DNA from: Schistocerca nitens
Lineage: Eukaryota > Arthropoda > Insecta > Orthoptera > Acrididae
Reading direction: 5' to 3'
DNA: 64,000 nt
Assembly: GCF_023898315.1 (NCBI RefSeq)
Contig: NC_064622.1
Span: 354,497,234-354,561,233, forward strand
In this document: piece after piece, positions 54,900-64,000 of the stretch
Numbering within the stretch: the first letter of the stretch is position 1
How the letters are laid out: each line of letters begins with the position of its first letter
Position numbers and translations under genes: made by a program
Notes under the pieces: generated by a model
Seen by the model: the letters and a program-made list of their open reading frames with translations, nothing else
Told to the model about the DNA's origin: nothing
Database searches by the model: none

Positions 54900-55855
54900 C
54901 TACCTATGGTCGAAGCACCTATCCCGAAGCTAAAAAGTTAGAAAGGTAATTTTTACGCAATATAAATCGATACTTTCGATTTTCTGAGCGTGACAGATCA
55001 ATTTTAACCTAATAACAAATGATGTAATTCAATGACTGAAGTAAAAAGTACATAAATTGTTAACGATACGAGATGAAAACAAAATTCAAAAGATCTTCAT
55101 TCCCAAAACTCAAAAATGCGGACATTAGCAGAAATTACAAAAATGTCTGCGGACGCTACATTAAACGTCAAAAATGAGGGCATGTCCGCGTAACTGCGGT
55201 CGTCTGGAAATCCTACTTCGGAGACAGGTTCAAGTTTGAAAGGCAGACTGGATCTTCAGTACCAAAACTACTACACAATCAGTTACTTGATGAAACATAT
55301 TTTAGCACACCATCTACTTCCTTCCGAATCCACAAGGTTTCTGAAGCCAGCGAGAGAAGGAAATTGGACACAGATTACCATAGCCATAGGGATTATATTA
55401 GATCACTCAAAAATTATCGTAGTACTTGTCGCCTCCTCGATATATTTTTCTTAGTAATGGCCATTTTTGGAATTCTCGTCTTTCCTTTTTATTTTATTTT
55501 CATTTTCTCTTTCACTTTTTACTGTTATTAATTCCCTCTTATTATGAACTTCTTCTAGTATTTCGTGGAGGGCAGTTTTATTGGAAAGTCAGTAATGGCA
55601 TAACGTAATTTCTTTGAGGAAACAAGTGCACAGCAACGCAAACTGTTGGGATGAGCGTCCCCAGAAGGGCACCAGACTCTGCTACAGTTTGAGCTCACGG
55701 GATCGTATGTATTGATCAATTACTTCAAGAAATAGCAGTACAAATGTATATCTTTTTTGCGTAGCTTGTTTCAAAAATGTCATATAAAAACGACAATTTT
55801 AGTTAGCTACGTGATGGGGCATCAACAAAGACAAACAAATGAAAAAGTCCATGGT
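54900..55855. other. no recognisable feature
   Basis: AT-rich sequence between the RTE LINE and the repeat array. Nothing supported. Confidence 0.4.
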
Positions 55856-57492
55856 CTAGTGGCAAGCGTACACAGTCTCTCTGACAGCAAGTCTCTTCCA
55901 CTCGACGATCTTCAGGCGAAAAACAACATTTGGGTTTGAGTTGATGCGCTCATCAAAGGTGTTGTCCAGACTTCACAATTGCTCTAGAATAGCAGTGATG
56001 CAGGCACTACTGTAAGAACGTACTGGACTTTGTATAGCGAGATATCCAGCCAAACCTATCTGGCAAAGAGATGTCGCTATACATAGTCTAGCGCCTCAGA
56101 TGACGGGAGAGTAAATGAATTGGGTTTACTCAGACCAAGAAGATTTACACATAAAAATGAATTGTAATTTGCATTAATTGTATACATTCATAGAAAAAAC
56201 TGAGCAAGTAATTATACAGGCTTTAACATGTACAACAAAATATCGCAACGGCGACGCTGACCTGATTTCGGTGGAGGGCGAAAAGTCTTCGCAGCCACCG
56301 ACGTTCTTCAGCGCTGAGAGCATAATTATATACATGTCATCGATTCCTAAAAAGTTCAGTGTAGCAGAACGAAAACAAGGGTTGCATCTTCGGGCGAGAA
56401 GCTGCACAGGGAATCTCTACGTGAGACACCCACAATCAACTGTCTGTATGGTAGCAAGCCACCTGCAGGCACACTGGGTATGTGTCCATTGCCTCTATGA
56501 CAATAGGTATCTTCCATTCCATATAAAACTGGAGCAGCACAAGAAATATAGGAGTTTAATTTTCAGGACAAGATTCTCGTAGGAGCATTGGGCATCTCTA
56601 GCTTAGAGCCAAATGTCCATGTTCACGAAGACAGTAGTTCTCCTTAAAATAAAGTTGAGTGCAGGAATATCAAATCTGGAGCATCGTCTTCAGGTGAGAA
56701 AATACATAGGCGTTTTTCAAGTGAGATGCCCAGAAAGTAACATCTGCGTGATGGTAATCTTCTTGTATGTCCACCAAGCTAGCTGCAAACTAGTGGTAAG
56801 TGTCCGTGGCCTATATGACGGTAGGTGTCTCCCATTCGAAGTAACGCTGTGTGCAAGGTCAATAAACTGGAGTTTTTCTTCAAGGTTTTTGGTCATGAGA
56901 AGCCGAGAACACAGTCGCGAGACAGTAAGTCTTCTCCACGTGCAATGAGTAACTTGTAGGCTAGTGGCAGGTGTCACTGGCCCCTATAACAATAGGTATC
57001 TTTTATTCAATGAGTAATTGGATGTCGTACAAGAAAAATTGGAGTTTCGTCTTCAGGTGAGAAATTGTACATCTATGGGGTACGTGGGCTCTTGTAGACG
57101 CATTGGGGAGCACATAACCTAGAGCCAAGTATTCATGGTCTCGAAGATAACGGTTCTCTTCCATTCGAAGCAGACCTGGTTGCAGCATCCAGATAAGAGG
57201 AGTTTCATCTTCAGAAAAAAGAAACTGTGTAAGAACCATAGAACTGACTGTGGTATTAAGCTAATTGCAAATTGACTGGGAGGCCTGTACCCTAGTGACA
57301 AGTGTCCAGCAGTTCTTTTCCATTCGACACACAGCTGATTGCAGGATCAACAAAACGGGAGTTTCGTCTTCAAGGGAGACACTGCACAGGAGTTCAGTAG
57401 ATGAGAAGCCCGGAACCGCCTGTTTGTGTTGTAGGAAGCCTAGTGGCACGTGTCCATGGTCTCTATGACAGTGGGTCTCTTCCAGGCGAAGA
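55856..57492 (-). repeat. degenerate tandem array sharing the last codons of the copper transporter
   Basis: On the minus strand a motif like 'ttcgaatggaagaga' followed by 'gtcatagagaccatgga' and 'cacttgccactag' recurs. Motif blocks sit at 57440-57492 (inside the gene), 57292-57326, 57119-57170, 56961-57010, 56790-56840, 56602-56651, 56472-56520 and 55856-55905. Intervals between the first seven are 130-190 bp. The DNA between motifs also recurs ('ctgaagacgaaactcc'). The first unit is the real 3' end of the coding region; the block at 57119-57170 still reads F-E-W-K-R then E-T-M-N-T before a TAG. Divergence is high, so the array is old. Confidence 0.85.
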
Positions 57493-58072
57493 GGAAGAAG
57501 CCGAGGCAGTCGCCGACCAGGATCGCGAAGCAGAGCCAGACGTTCATGGTCATGAAGATGAGCATGAGTGCGTAGGAGAGCAGCAGCTGGAGCGCCTGCA
57601 GCACGGTCTGGATGAGGTGCAGCCGATCGAGCATGCCGCTGGCCCTGCGCACGGACACGGTGGACCGACTCCTGGGTAGCGCATCTGCATCGGCGGCGCC
57701 ATCTACGGGTAGGAGCGGCAGTGCCCCGCGCTCCGGGCCCGAGGCTGCCGTCACGCTCCGCCAGAAGAGATATTCGCGGTAGTACTTGAGGCCCTCGAAC
57801 ACAGCTGCCAGCAGCGCCGTGCCCAGCACCGACGCCACCAAGCTGGTCGGCGAGTCGATGACCCACCACGAGAAGAGCACCGTCTCGCTGTAGCCCCCGT
57901 GCATCACCATCGAGTGCATCGAGCCCCCGTGGTGCCCCTGCTGGCCTGCCCCATGGTGGCTTGCGCCGTGCTCGCCCTCTGGCGATGCCGGCGAGGGGGT
58001 GCTCTCGTCGCCACCTTGGTGGTGGTTGTGGTGGTGGTGATGGTGGTGCTCGAGATCCAGGTGATGCGACAT
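57440..58072 (-). CDS. Ctr1: high-affinity copper transporter, Ctr1/SLC31 family
   Basis: Plasma-membrane Cu(I) uptake protein that works as a trimer. 210 residues, one uninterrupted frame. Residues 1-60 are extracellular and metal-binding: a seven-His run at 9-15, more His to 48, and Met clusters at M52, M55, M57. Membrane segments lie at about 70-95, 158-182 and 183-197, with M170-x3-M174 in the second (copper filter) and G187-x3-G191 in the third (packing). The loop 98-150 is cytosolic. The chain ends C209-H210, like the family's HCH tail. Start: the Met at 58072 opens the His-rich segment; the frame continues to 58153, but that extension is Cys/Arg-rich and may be 5' UTR. No intron is seen; a possible acceptor (tcgcag) lies about 20 bp upstream. 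A retrocopy cannot be excluded. The terminal 16 codons also form the first unit of the downstream array. Confidence 0.95.
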   Translation of the reverse strand: MSHHLDLEHHHHHHHNHHQGGDESTPSPASPEGEHGASHHGAGQQGHHGGSMHSMVMHGGYSETVLFSWWVIDSPTSLVASVLGTALLAAVFEGLKYYREYLFWRSVTAASGPERGALPLLPVDGAADADALPRSRSTVSVRRASGMLDRLHLIQTVLQALQLLLSYALMLIFMTMNVWLCFAILVGDCLGFFLFAWKRPTVIETMDTCH

Positions 58073-58234
58073 CGGCTGCTCCTTGACACACCTGCGACAA
58101 CATGCCAAACCAAACGCGTCCCACTGGCCATCTCTCATGCACTCAACAGTCACAACAAAACTGTCGTATCATAAGCTAAGAGAATCCCATCCTTCGTAAG
58201 TAAATGGTGGAGCAAGAGGGGGTCATTTTGCATT

Positions 58235-58345
58235 GCAGTCGGGAGAAAGGTACTAGTGGAGGTGGTTTGTCTTTGCCTTCCTCAGACTCGTTATGGAAGT
58301 CACAACAGCTTGTCGGCATGCGAGCCGCGTCCTACGCTGCAGCCT
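58235..58345 (-). mobile_element. SINE fragment
   Basis: 'ctagtggaggtggtttgtc' and 'gccttcctcagactcgtta' match the 3' body of the SINE at 26871-27128. The head is absent. It lies about 160 bp upstream of the copper transporter start. Confidence 0.5.
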
Positions 58346-58400
58346 GATCGACCAATGGTTATCTACTTACCACATTAAGGACTAAGAACTCTTTTGTATG

Positions 58401-59709
58401 TACGAGGGTATTTCGGAAAGTAAAGATACACCGTACGCCAGAGGAACAGAAGAGTTTTGGCGAGCAATTTGGCAACACTGGTGTTAACCTCGAACCATTA
58501 GCTTTCTCCTCGCGGTCGTTCGGCAGTTGAACGTTGCTTCTGGTTTGAGTAGGTCGTGTTTAAAATGGCTGAGCCGATTCAGAATCCCGCCAAATACGAA
58601 GTGCGCTCCGTCATACGTTTTCTCCATGTAAAAGGTCAGCGACCAGCGGATATTCACAAAGAAATTGTTTCTGTTTATGGGAACATTATGAATTGACAAA
58701 ATGTAACGAAATGGTGTCGTCATTTCTCTGAAAGTAGGACCGATGTTCATGACGAACAAAGAACAGGTCGGCCATGTGTGAGCTTTGATGCCCTTCTTCG
58801 GAGAACGGAGGAAACAATTCGAATGGAGGAAGCAATTCGTGCGAACAGACGTCTCACATTGAAAGAATTGCATTAGATCATACCGGACTCTTAATGACGT
58901 TGTGACTGTCAAGTTAGGGTACAGGAAATTGTGTGCGCGCTGGGTTCCAAAACTGTTAACGGAAGAACACAAAGCAAAAAGGATGGGCTTTGCACTCGAC
59001 TTCCTCACACGCTTGCTGAAGCAGGTGATGAGTTCCTTGATCACATTGTGACAGATGACGAGACGTACCTTGGTTTATCACCATACACCTGAATCCAAGC
59101 AACAATCAATGCAATGGCGCCATTCGAATTCACCAAAAGCCAAGAAATGCAAAACGTCGATTTCAGCGAATAAAATCATGGCTTCTGTTTTTTGGGACAG
59201 ACAAGGCATTCTTCTGTTGGAATTTATGCCTCCTGGAACGACAATTAATGTTGCTGCATATTGCCAGACTTTGAAACGTTTTCGAAGGGCAATTCAAAAC
59301 AAACGCAGGGGAATGCTGACAAGTGGAGTCCGCTTGCTTCATGACAACACTCGGCCTCACACAGTGCTCGTGACCAAAGCACAACTCAAACAATTCAAAT
59401 GGGACATATGTGACCATCCACCATACGGCCCGGACCTTGCGCCCATCGACTTCCATGTCTTCCGTTACCTGAAGTCACATCTTGGTGGAAAATCATTCCA
59501 CGACGATGAAGAGATCAAAGATGAAGTTGAAATGTGGTTCCGACAACAGGAGGCAACCTTCTATGACTGTGGGATACAAAATCTTGTACACCGACTTAAC
59601 AAAAATAACAAATAATCCAGTTAATAAGATGTAACTGACGTTTTCTAAATAAATGTTATATTTAAGGACTGCGAGCCATTGTAGCTTTACTTTTCGAAAT
59701 GCTCTCGTA
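58401..59709 (+). mobile_element. mariner element, family C
   Basis: 1309 bp with ends 'tacgagggtatttcggaaag' and reversed 'tacgagagcatttcgaaaag', TA target. Located 330 bp from the start of the copper transporter, in the opposite orientation (divergent). Confidence 0.97.
58565..59615 (+). pseudogene. mariner family C transposase, broken in the middle
   Basis: N-terminus MAEPIQNPAKYEVRSVIRFL with helix-turn-helix (QRPADIHKEIVSVYG), a stop soon after, TGRPCVSFDALLRRTEETIR, and the first catalytic motif HIVTDDETYL near 59050. From 59055 a clean 186-codon frame holds the rest: IMASVFWDRQGILLLEF, RLLHDNTRPHTVLVTKA (second Asp) and YGPDLAPIDFHVFRYLKSHL (third Asp), 34 residues apart, then FHDDEEIKDEVEMWFRQQ and the C-terminus. 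Breaks near 58694, 58870-58890 and 59080. The intact second half suggests moderate age. Confidence 0.93.
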
Positions 59710-59719
59710 CATATGTAGC

Positions 59720-60660
59720 AAGTATAGGGCCAAAGAGCTACTCTTCCTGTGCCACTATACTGTTCTCAGACTATTTGCTTCCCTTCGACTTAGCCTCCAA
59801 TGGATGTGTAGCCATAGGATGTAAGACAGCGAAGATAGAAAGAACAATAGTACCATTCTGGTGACATTCTCTAATGTAGTGATGGTTCGAAAACAGACGA
59901 AGTTGCTAGGGGCCAGCGAACACAGGATGCATCTCAACCAGAGAGTGCAGTCTCTCCAGGGAAGCTGGCTACAGTATTCCAGGCAAAGAGATCCGTTATT
60001 AGAGAATGCACATGGCAGAATCTGCTCAAGTGCTACAAGGATCGTAGCATCTACATTCAATCAGCCAGCCATCACCTCTGAAATCTCTATCTACCCATGC
60101 AAGGAGATCAAAGAATGTTACAAAACTCTATGAAGCCCGTGTGAGGCTAGGGGGAAAAAAAGGGTAAATCTGCTCTGGTCCTTGGTCACTCAGGAATTAG
60201 TGGTAACGAACGAGCCAAAGGACTGGTCAGGGCAGGGGCGATGACTCCATTTGTTGGACTGCATCCTGCCTTAACCAACAGGAGGCAGAATTTAGAACAA
60301 AACCCAAAAATCAAAACATTTCAAAATTATTATCTCTAAACCATGTTTAATAAGAAGTTCTGCAATTCTAGACTTGAACAGGAAGCAGTTAAACTCATGT
60401 TAGAGTTAATGACTGGCAACTGGAACTTCAAGAAACATCTGCACACGATGGGAACAGAGACAGACTATTTAGTAAGGGAGACGAAATTGCACCACGTTTA
60501 ATCTGCCAATGCGAAGCACTGTAAGCCAAAAGACAAAATATTTTGGCCATTAATTCCTGAAGATATTTTGGCTGACAGAGATTTAGTAAACGAAATCCTA
60601 CTATTCTTTAATGGTACTGATTGGCTTTCCTAGAATGACAGGTGGAGGCACCATACAGTA
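59720..60660 (+). mobile_element. LINE relic with an RNase H domain
   Basis: 'QGSWLQYSRQRDPLLENAHG' then 'ATRIVASTFNQPAITSEISI' correspond to the F-Q-A-E-L..Q-A-A-I-K-A-L region of LINE RNase H. Near 60190 'GHSGISGNERAKGLVRAGA' is the RNase H C-terminal motif. Further on 'AVKLMLELMTGNWNFKKHLH' and 'HHV..CQCEAL' follow the usual order up to the zinc knuckle. LOA/Jockey/I-type affinity; frames are broken. Confidence 0.8.
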
Positions 60661-61537
60661 AACTCAGTTTCAGTGTGGGTGGCAGGGGGCCAGGACCACT
60701 GCTGTTTTGCCTCACTGGATAAATCAAATCAAAACAAAACTCCAGTAGATATCTTGTTTGATGTCGACTCAGTCACGCTTGCGGTCTCTGCTTTCAGTTG
60801 CTCAGTTACACTTTTTTGTTAAATTCTTCACCCCTTACAGTGTATTTACAAATGACCCCCATTACTGGGCTTGATTTCCACATTACTTGCAAAAATTTTT
60901 CTGTAGTGCAGTCATGAGACAGATGAAGCTTTGTCGCTGGGACTTGGTTACTGGTGTTGCGTACTGCACGAGGCACTTCCTTAGTTCGCTGATAGTGGAG
61001 ACCTCATGGCACCATCATAGTATTGGTGTCGTGTGGATAAATGTGGTTACTGTTTGTGTAGTGTTAGTACGAGAGAGAGTAAAATCCAGTGCCGACTCAT
61101 AGCCCCCTCATTTTGAATAGCAGCAGGAGGCTTCCATGCTTAACACCCATCAGATGCATGGATCACCATCCACAGTGTCACATGCCCTGACTCCTTGACG
61201 TTCTCCACGAAAGTTTGAAAATTACCTCTGGACACTGTCGCAAAGTCCGGTGGTCGTGAGCTGTATGCCGCTACATCTCCTCCCTAAATGGCTACTATAA
61301 TCATGAAAACCTAAATCAGAATGGCCATACTTTCTTTAAAGTAGTAATGCACTGCTTGACATAGAAGTGAAACATATATTAGAAGACTTACTCAGACATG
61401 ACTGTATCTTCGTACACATACACTGCATCACGAGATACAGAAATGATTACAGCTGGAGTATTCTCGGTGACAGGTACAGTGACCACCGGAGAGCACTAGT
61501 GTTGTTACCAGACCTAGTGGGCATTTAAGGAGCGTGT
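60661..61537. other. no recognisable feature
   Basis: No gene, repeat or RNA that I can support. Confidence 0.4.
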
Positions 61538-61550
61538 ACAGTGTCAGATG

Positions 61551-61750
61551 CCGGCCTGAATGGCCGTGCGGTTCTAGGCGCTACAGTTTGGAGCCGAACG
61601 ACCGCTACGGTCGCAGGTTCGAATCCTGCCTCGGGCATGGATGTGTGTGATGTCCTTAGGTTAGTTAGGTTTAATTAGTTCTAAGTTCTAGGCGACTGAT
61701 GACCTCAGAAGTTACGTCGCATAGTGCTCAGAGCCATTTGAACCATTTGA
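61551..61750 (+). mobile_element. tRNA-derived SINE-1, full length
   Basis: Head 'ccggcctgaatggccgtgc', B-box 'ggttcgaatcc'. Exact 13-bp duplication ACAGTGTCAGATG at 61538-61550 and 61751-61763. Same subfamily changes as 48838-49043. Confidence 0.97.
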
Positions 61751-61763
61751 ACAGTGTCAGATG

Positions 61764-62240
61764 TTGAATGATCACTGAAAGGACACACATATGCAACATA
61801 CTTGAGTGAGACAGTGTTATCACCACCTGGCAGAGCCTCATTGTGGATCTCCACTTGGCCAGCTGGTCGAATCGTGCATAATCCAGATTCGTGGGCCATT
61901 CGGATGTGACAGTCGCCCGACGCCGGACTGCACGCGAACGTGGGGCAGACATTCTCGTCGTCAAGGTTCCGGTCGCCACGTCTGACCACCACAAAGGAGA
62001 ATTGTCGTATTGTGCGTCAAGAACATGGCAAGCCCTTCACATCTGCGCCCCCCATCCCAGAACTGCAAGCTTGATGTTGACTCACATGTGCAGCAGATTC
62101 CCCAGAACTCTTAAAAAAACTAAACACCTCCCGAAAAACTACTCCACACACAGAAAAAAACGACCAACACACTGATGTGTGTATATATTAAGATAGCACG
62201 CATAAAAATATCTGCACTTATACCTCGTACACCATGTATA
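61764..62240. other. no supported feature
   Basis: Short frames on the minus strand are shadows without domains. The segment is unclassified. Confidence 0.4.
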
Positions 62241-62576
62241 CTAACAAAAACTCCGCCCGAACAGGCCATGGAAGGCACAACGGTACCGACTGGCCGCCGT
62301 GTCATCCTGAGCCCACAGGCGTCACTGGATGCGGATATGGAGGAGCATGTGGTCAGCACACCGCTCTCCCGGCCGTAGGTAAGTTTACGAGACCGGAGGC
62401 GCTACTTCTCAATCAAGTAGCTCCTCAGTTTGCCTCAACAGGGCTGAGTACACCCCGCGTGCCAACAGCGCTCGGCAGACCGAATGGTCACCCATCCAAG
62501 TGCAAGCCCAGTCCGACAGCGCTTAACTTAGGTGATCTGACGGGAACCGTGTTACCACTGCGGCAAGGCCGTTGGC
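62241..62576 (-). mobile_element. 5S-rRNA-derived SINE (SINE3 type), full length
   Basis: On the minus strand the first ~97 bases (62576-62480) follow 5S rRNA: 'gccaacggccttgcc' at the 5' end, 'cagatcacctaagttaagcg' (box A region), and 'cttggatgggtgacc' (box C). These are the internal RNA polymerase III control regions of 5S genes. The body then diverges completely ('gaggagctacttgattgag', 'gtgctgaccacatgctcctc') and ends 'gttcgggcggag' plus a T-rich tail. A real 5S gene would continue to about 120 bases of 5S sequence and a T-run. Confidence 0.9.
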
Positions 62577-63415
62577 CCCAGAACTCTTCCCGATAGAAAA
62601 TATGTGGAACTAGCTCTGACATCAACTCTGTCCCAGTTTCGATATCCACATTATCACGTATCAGGTAGTCTATTGTTGTGCCCCAGCTTGGTTCAGGAGA
62701 GGGCAGAATGGCTTAATGATACCCTTACCAACCGAATCAGTGCATGCATCCTGGCCAGAGAGGGTGCAACGTCATATTGATAAGTGGGCTCATACTGTCA
62801 AGTCCTTTGTAAATTTGACTCGATTTTGAAATCACGGAAATAACATATCCTCTCAACCTGGGAAGCTTCATTTCGCTCCCTTCCCCTTCTGGGTACTTCA
62901 GTTTCTTTTCAGAAACAGTATGTTGTTTCCTAGCCTCACGGATTTTTTAATCAATTATAATCCAGTCCGCATGTCAATTCGGAATGGGCGCTCCGGTATC
63001 AGTTGTACTGCAAGAAGGCTGCCGCAGCATGAGGTTTCTGACGCAAGGAGGAAGCAATGAGACTCGCATAACTACACTGATTAACTCAGTAACAAGCGAC
63101 AAAATGATGCTGCTAATCGCTACAAAATTTTTAGGAATACAGTAGTAAATCGGGTTGATTCACGTTAATAAATAAATTATCTACGGTGCTGACCGTGGGG
63201 TGATTATAACAATAGTGAAAGGTGGGCTCTGCATTGTACTTTGAATCACGTAGACGACGAGAGCAAACGTTTTAGGATGTAACTAGAGTAAAGAGCACTC
63301 CACTGTGCATTCCACCATCACAACGCCTTCTGCTTATTTCGTTCCCCTTATCACTTCTAAAGAGACGTACAGGGAGTGAAAGCAGATAGCTGCAGCCCAC
63401 ATTAAAGCCCACAGT
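62577..63415. other. no recognisable feature
   Basis: No supported gene or repeat. Confidence 0.4.
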
Positions 63416-63422
63416 ACGGACG

Positions 63423-63570
63423 AAAGAGTGATTTCCCTAAATCGCTCCAGGCAAACGCCGGGATGGTTCCTTTGAAAGGGCACGGCCGACTTCCTTCCCC
63501 GTCCTTCCCTAATATCCGATGAGACCGATGACATCGCAGTTTGGTCTCTTCCCCCAAACAACCCAACCCA
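63423..63570 (+). mobile_element. short SINE with pyrimidine-rich 3' end
   Basis: 'gccgggatggttcctttg', 'cacggccgacttccttcc', 'tccgatgagaccgatgac', then 'aaacaacccaacccaa' as a simple tail. Flanks ACGGACG at 63416-63422 and 63571-63577 look like a target duplication. Family assignment is by impression only. Confidence 0.6.
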
Positions 63571-63577
63571 ACGGACG

Positions 63578-64000
63578 CAACATCAGTCAATTCATTTTAC
63601 GACAGCTGAACAGCGGAAGTGTTTTCAACTGAAAGGGCTGCATCGGAACATACAGCGTTACACAACACATTTTCTCAATAGTAGCTTTCATGCCCAGTGA
63701 GAAACTATTCTATTAATATTCATTTTTAACTGGAAATGAACGTACATGTTGGGGAGAGGTGCACAGCCTACGAAATACCACTTTTACGCTTCCCCTACGA
63801 CATCGATGACATAGTCAGTCATCCGAGTGGCGCTTCTACCGTACTTGCTTGCACACGAGACGAAATACGACCAATACTCGCAACTGCTCTGGATGTGGGA
63901 TACCAAATTTCTGTAAGACCCAACGCCTACATGCAGAGCTAGTTACTTTATTAAAAAAACACGAACCTTCCTCCTCCTGAATAAAATTGCGCTGACAAAT
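63578..64000. other. no supported feature at the window's end
   Basis: A 68-codon plus-strand frame (63736-63942) has no recognisable domain and is not called. Confidence 0.4.

Noticed and set aside
62480-62576. Possible 5S rRNA gene on the minus strand
   Set aside because: Similarity to 5S stops after ~97 bases and continues into a repeat body shared with 24912-25126, so it is a SINE head.
63736-63942. 68-codon frame near the right edge
   Set aside because: Amino-acid mix looks protein-like, but it is short and unrecognised, with no splice or start context that decides.

Overview
The window looks like repeat-dominated DNA from a very large arthropod genome, most likely an acridid grasshopper or locust (Schistocerca-like). 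That assignment is inference. It rests on a roughly 200-bp tRNA-derived SINE present in at least 19 recognisable copies, mostly with clear target-site duplications, on many Tc1/mariner, hAT and non-LTR elements nested in one another, and on finding one convincing host gene in 64 kb. Nothing looks bacterial or plasmid-like: no operons, rRNA, genuine tRNA genes or CRISPR arrays were seen.

The host gene is an intact, intron-free reading frame on the minus strand at 57440-58072. It encodes a 210-residue Ctr1-type (SLC31) high-affinity copper transporter with a His/Met-rich N-terminus, three membrane segments, the MxxxM and GxxxG motifs and a Cys-His end. Downstream of its stop lies a degenerate tandem array (down to 55856) whose units resemble the last ~16 codons plus stop of this gene. 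This is the most unusual structure in the window.

Layout, left to right. 0-10 kb: SINE piece, Tc1 copy, LINE, Tc1 relic split by a SINE, a second LINE family, a third Tc1 family split by a different SINE, a 73-bp minisatellite ending in a perfect hairpin, and a worn LINE. 10-21 kb: a CpG-rich block, a triple nest (LINE in Tc1 in hAT), Tc1 family F, LINE pieces, a 489-bp SINE, an internally deleted mariner, and a LINE holding a full-length Tc1. 21-30 kb: a mariner carrying a SINE and a LINE, more SINEs (one derived from 5S rRNA), an unclassified repeat split by a pyrimidine-rich sequence, and a Tc1 relic. 30-38 kb: a second family-F Tc1 with a 26-bp internal inversion, a mariner inside an R1-like LINE, a foldback repeat with ~195-bp arms, a near-intact Tc1 with an open transposase frame, and a mariner with a SINE. 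38-50 kb: AT-rich DNA, RTE LINE and hAT relics, a mariner inside a mariner, and a head-to-head SINE pair. 50-64 kb: hAT and RTE relics, the copper transporter with its 3' array, another mariner, a LINE RNase H relic and a full-length 5S-derived SINE.

Most elements carry many stops and frameshifts. The Tc1 at 35273-36698 is the best preserved: its 340-codon transposase frame is open and its terminal repeats match at 27 of 29 positions, but the expected start codon reads ACG. Family names were assigned by eye from motifs, termini and duplications, and no database search was possible.
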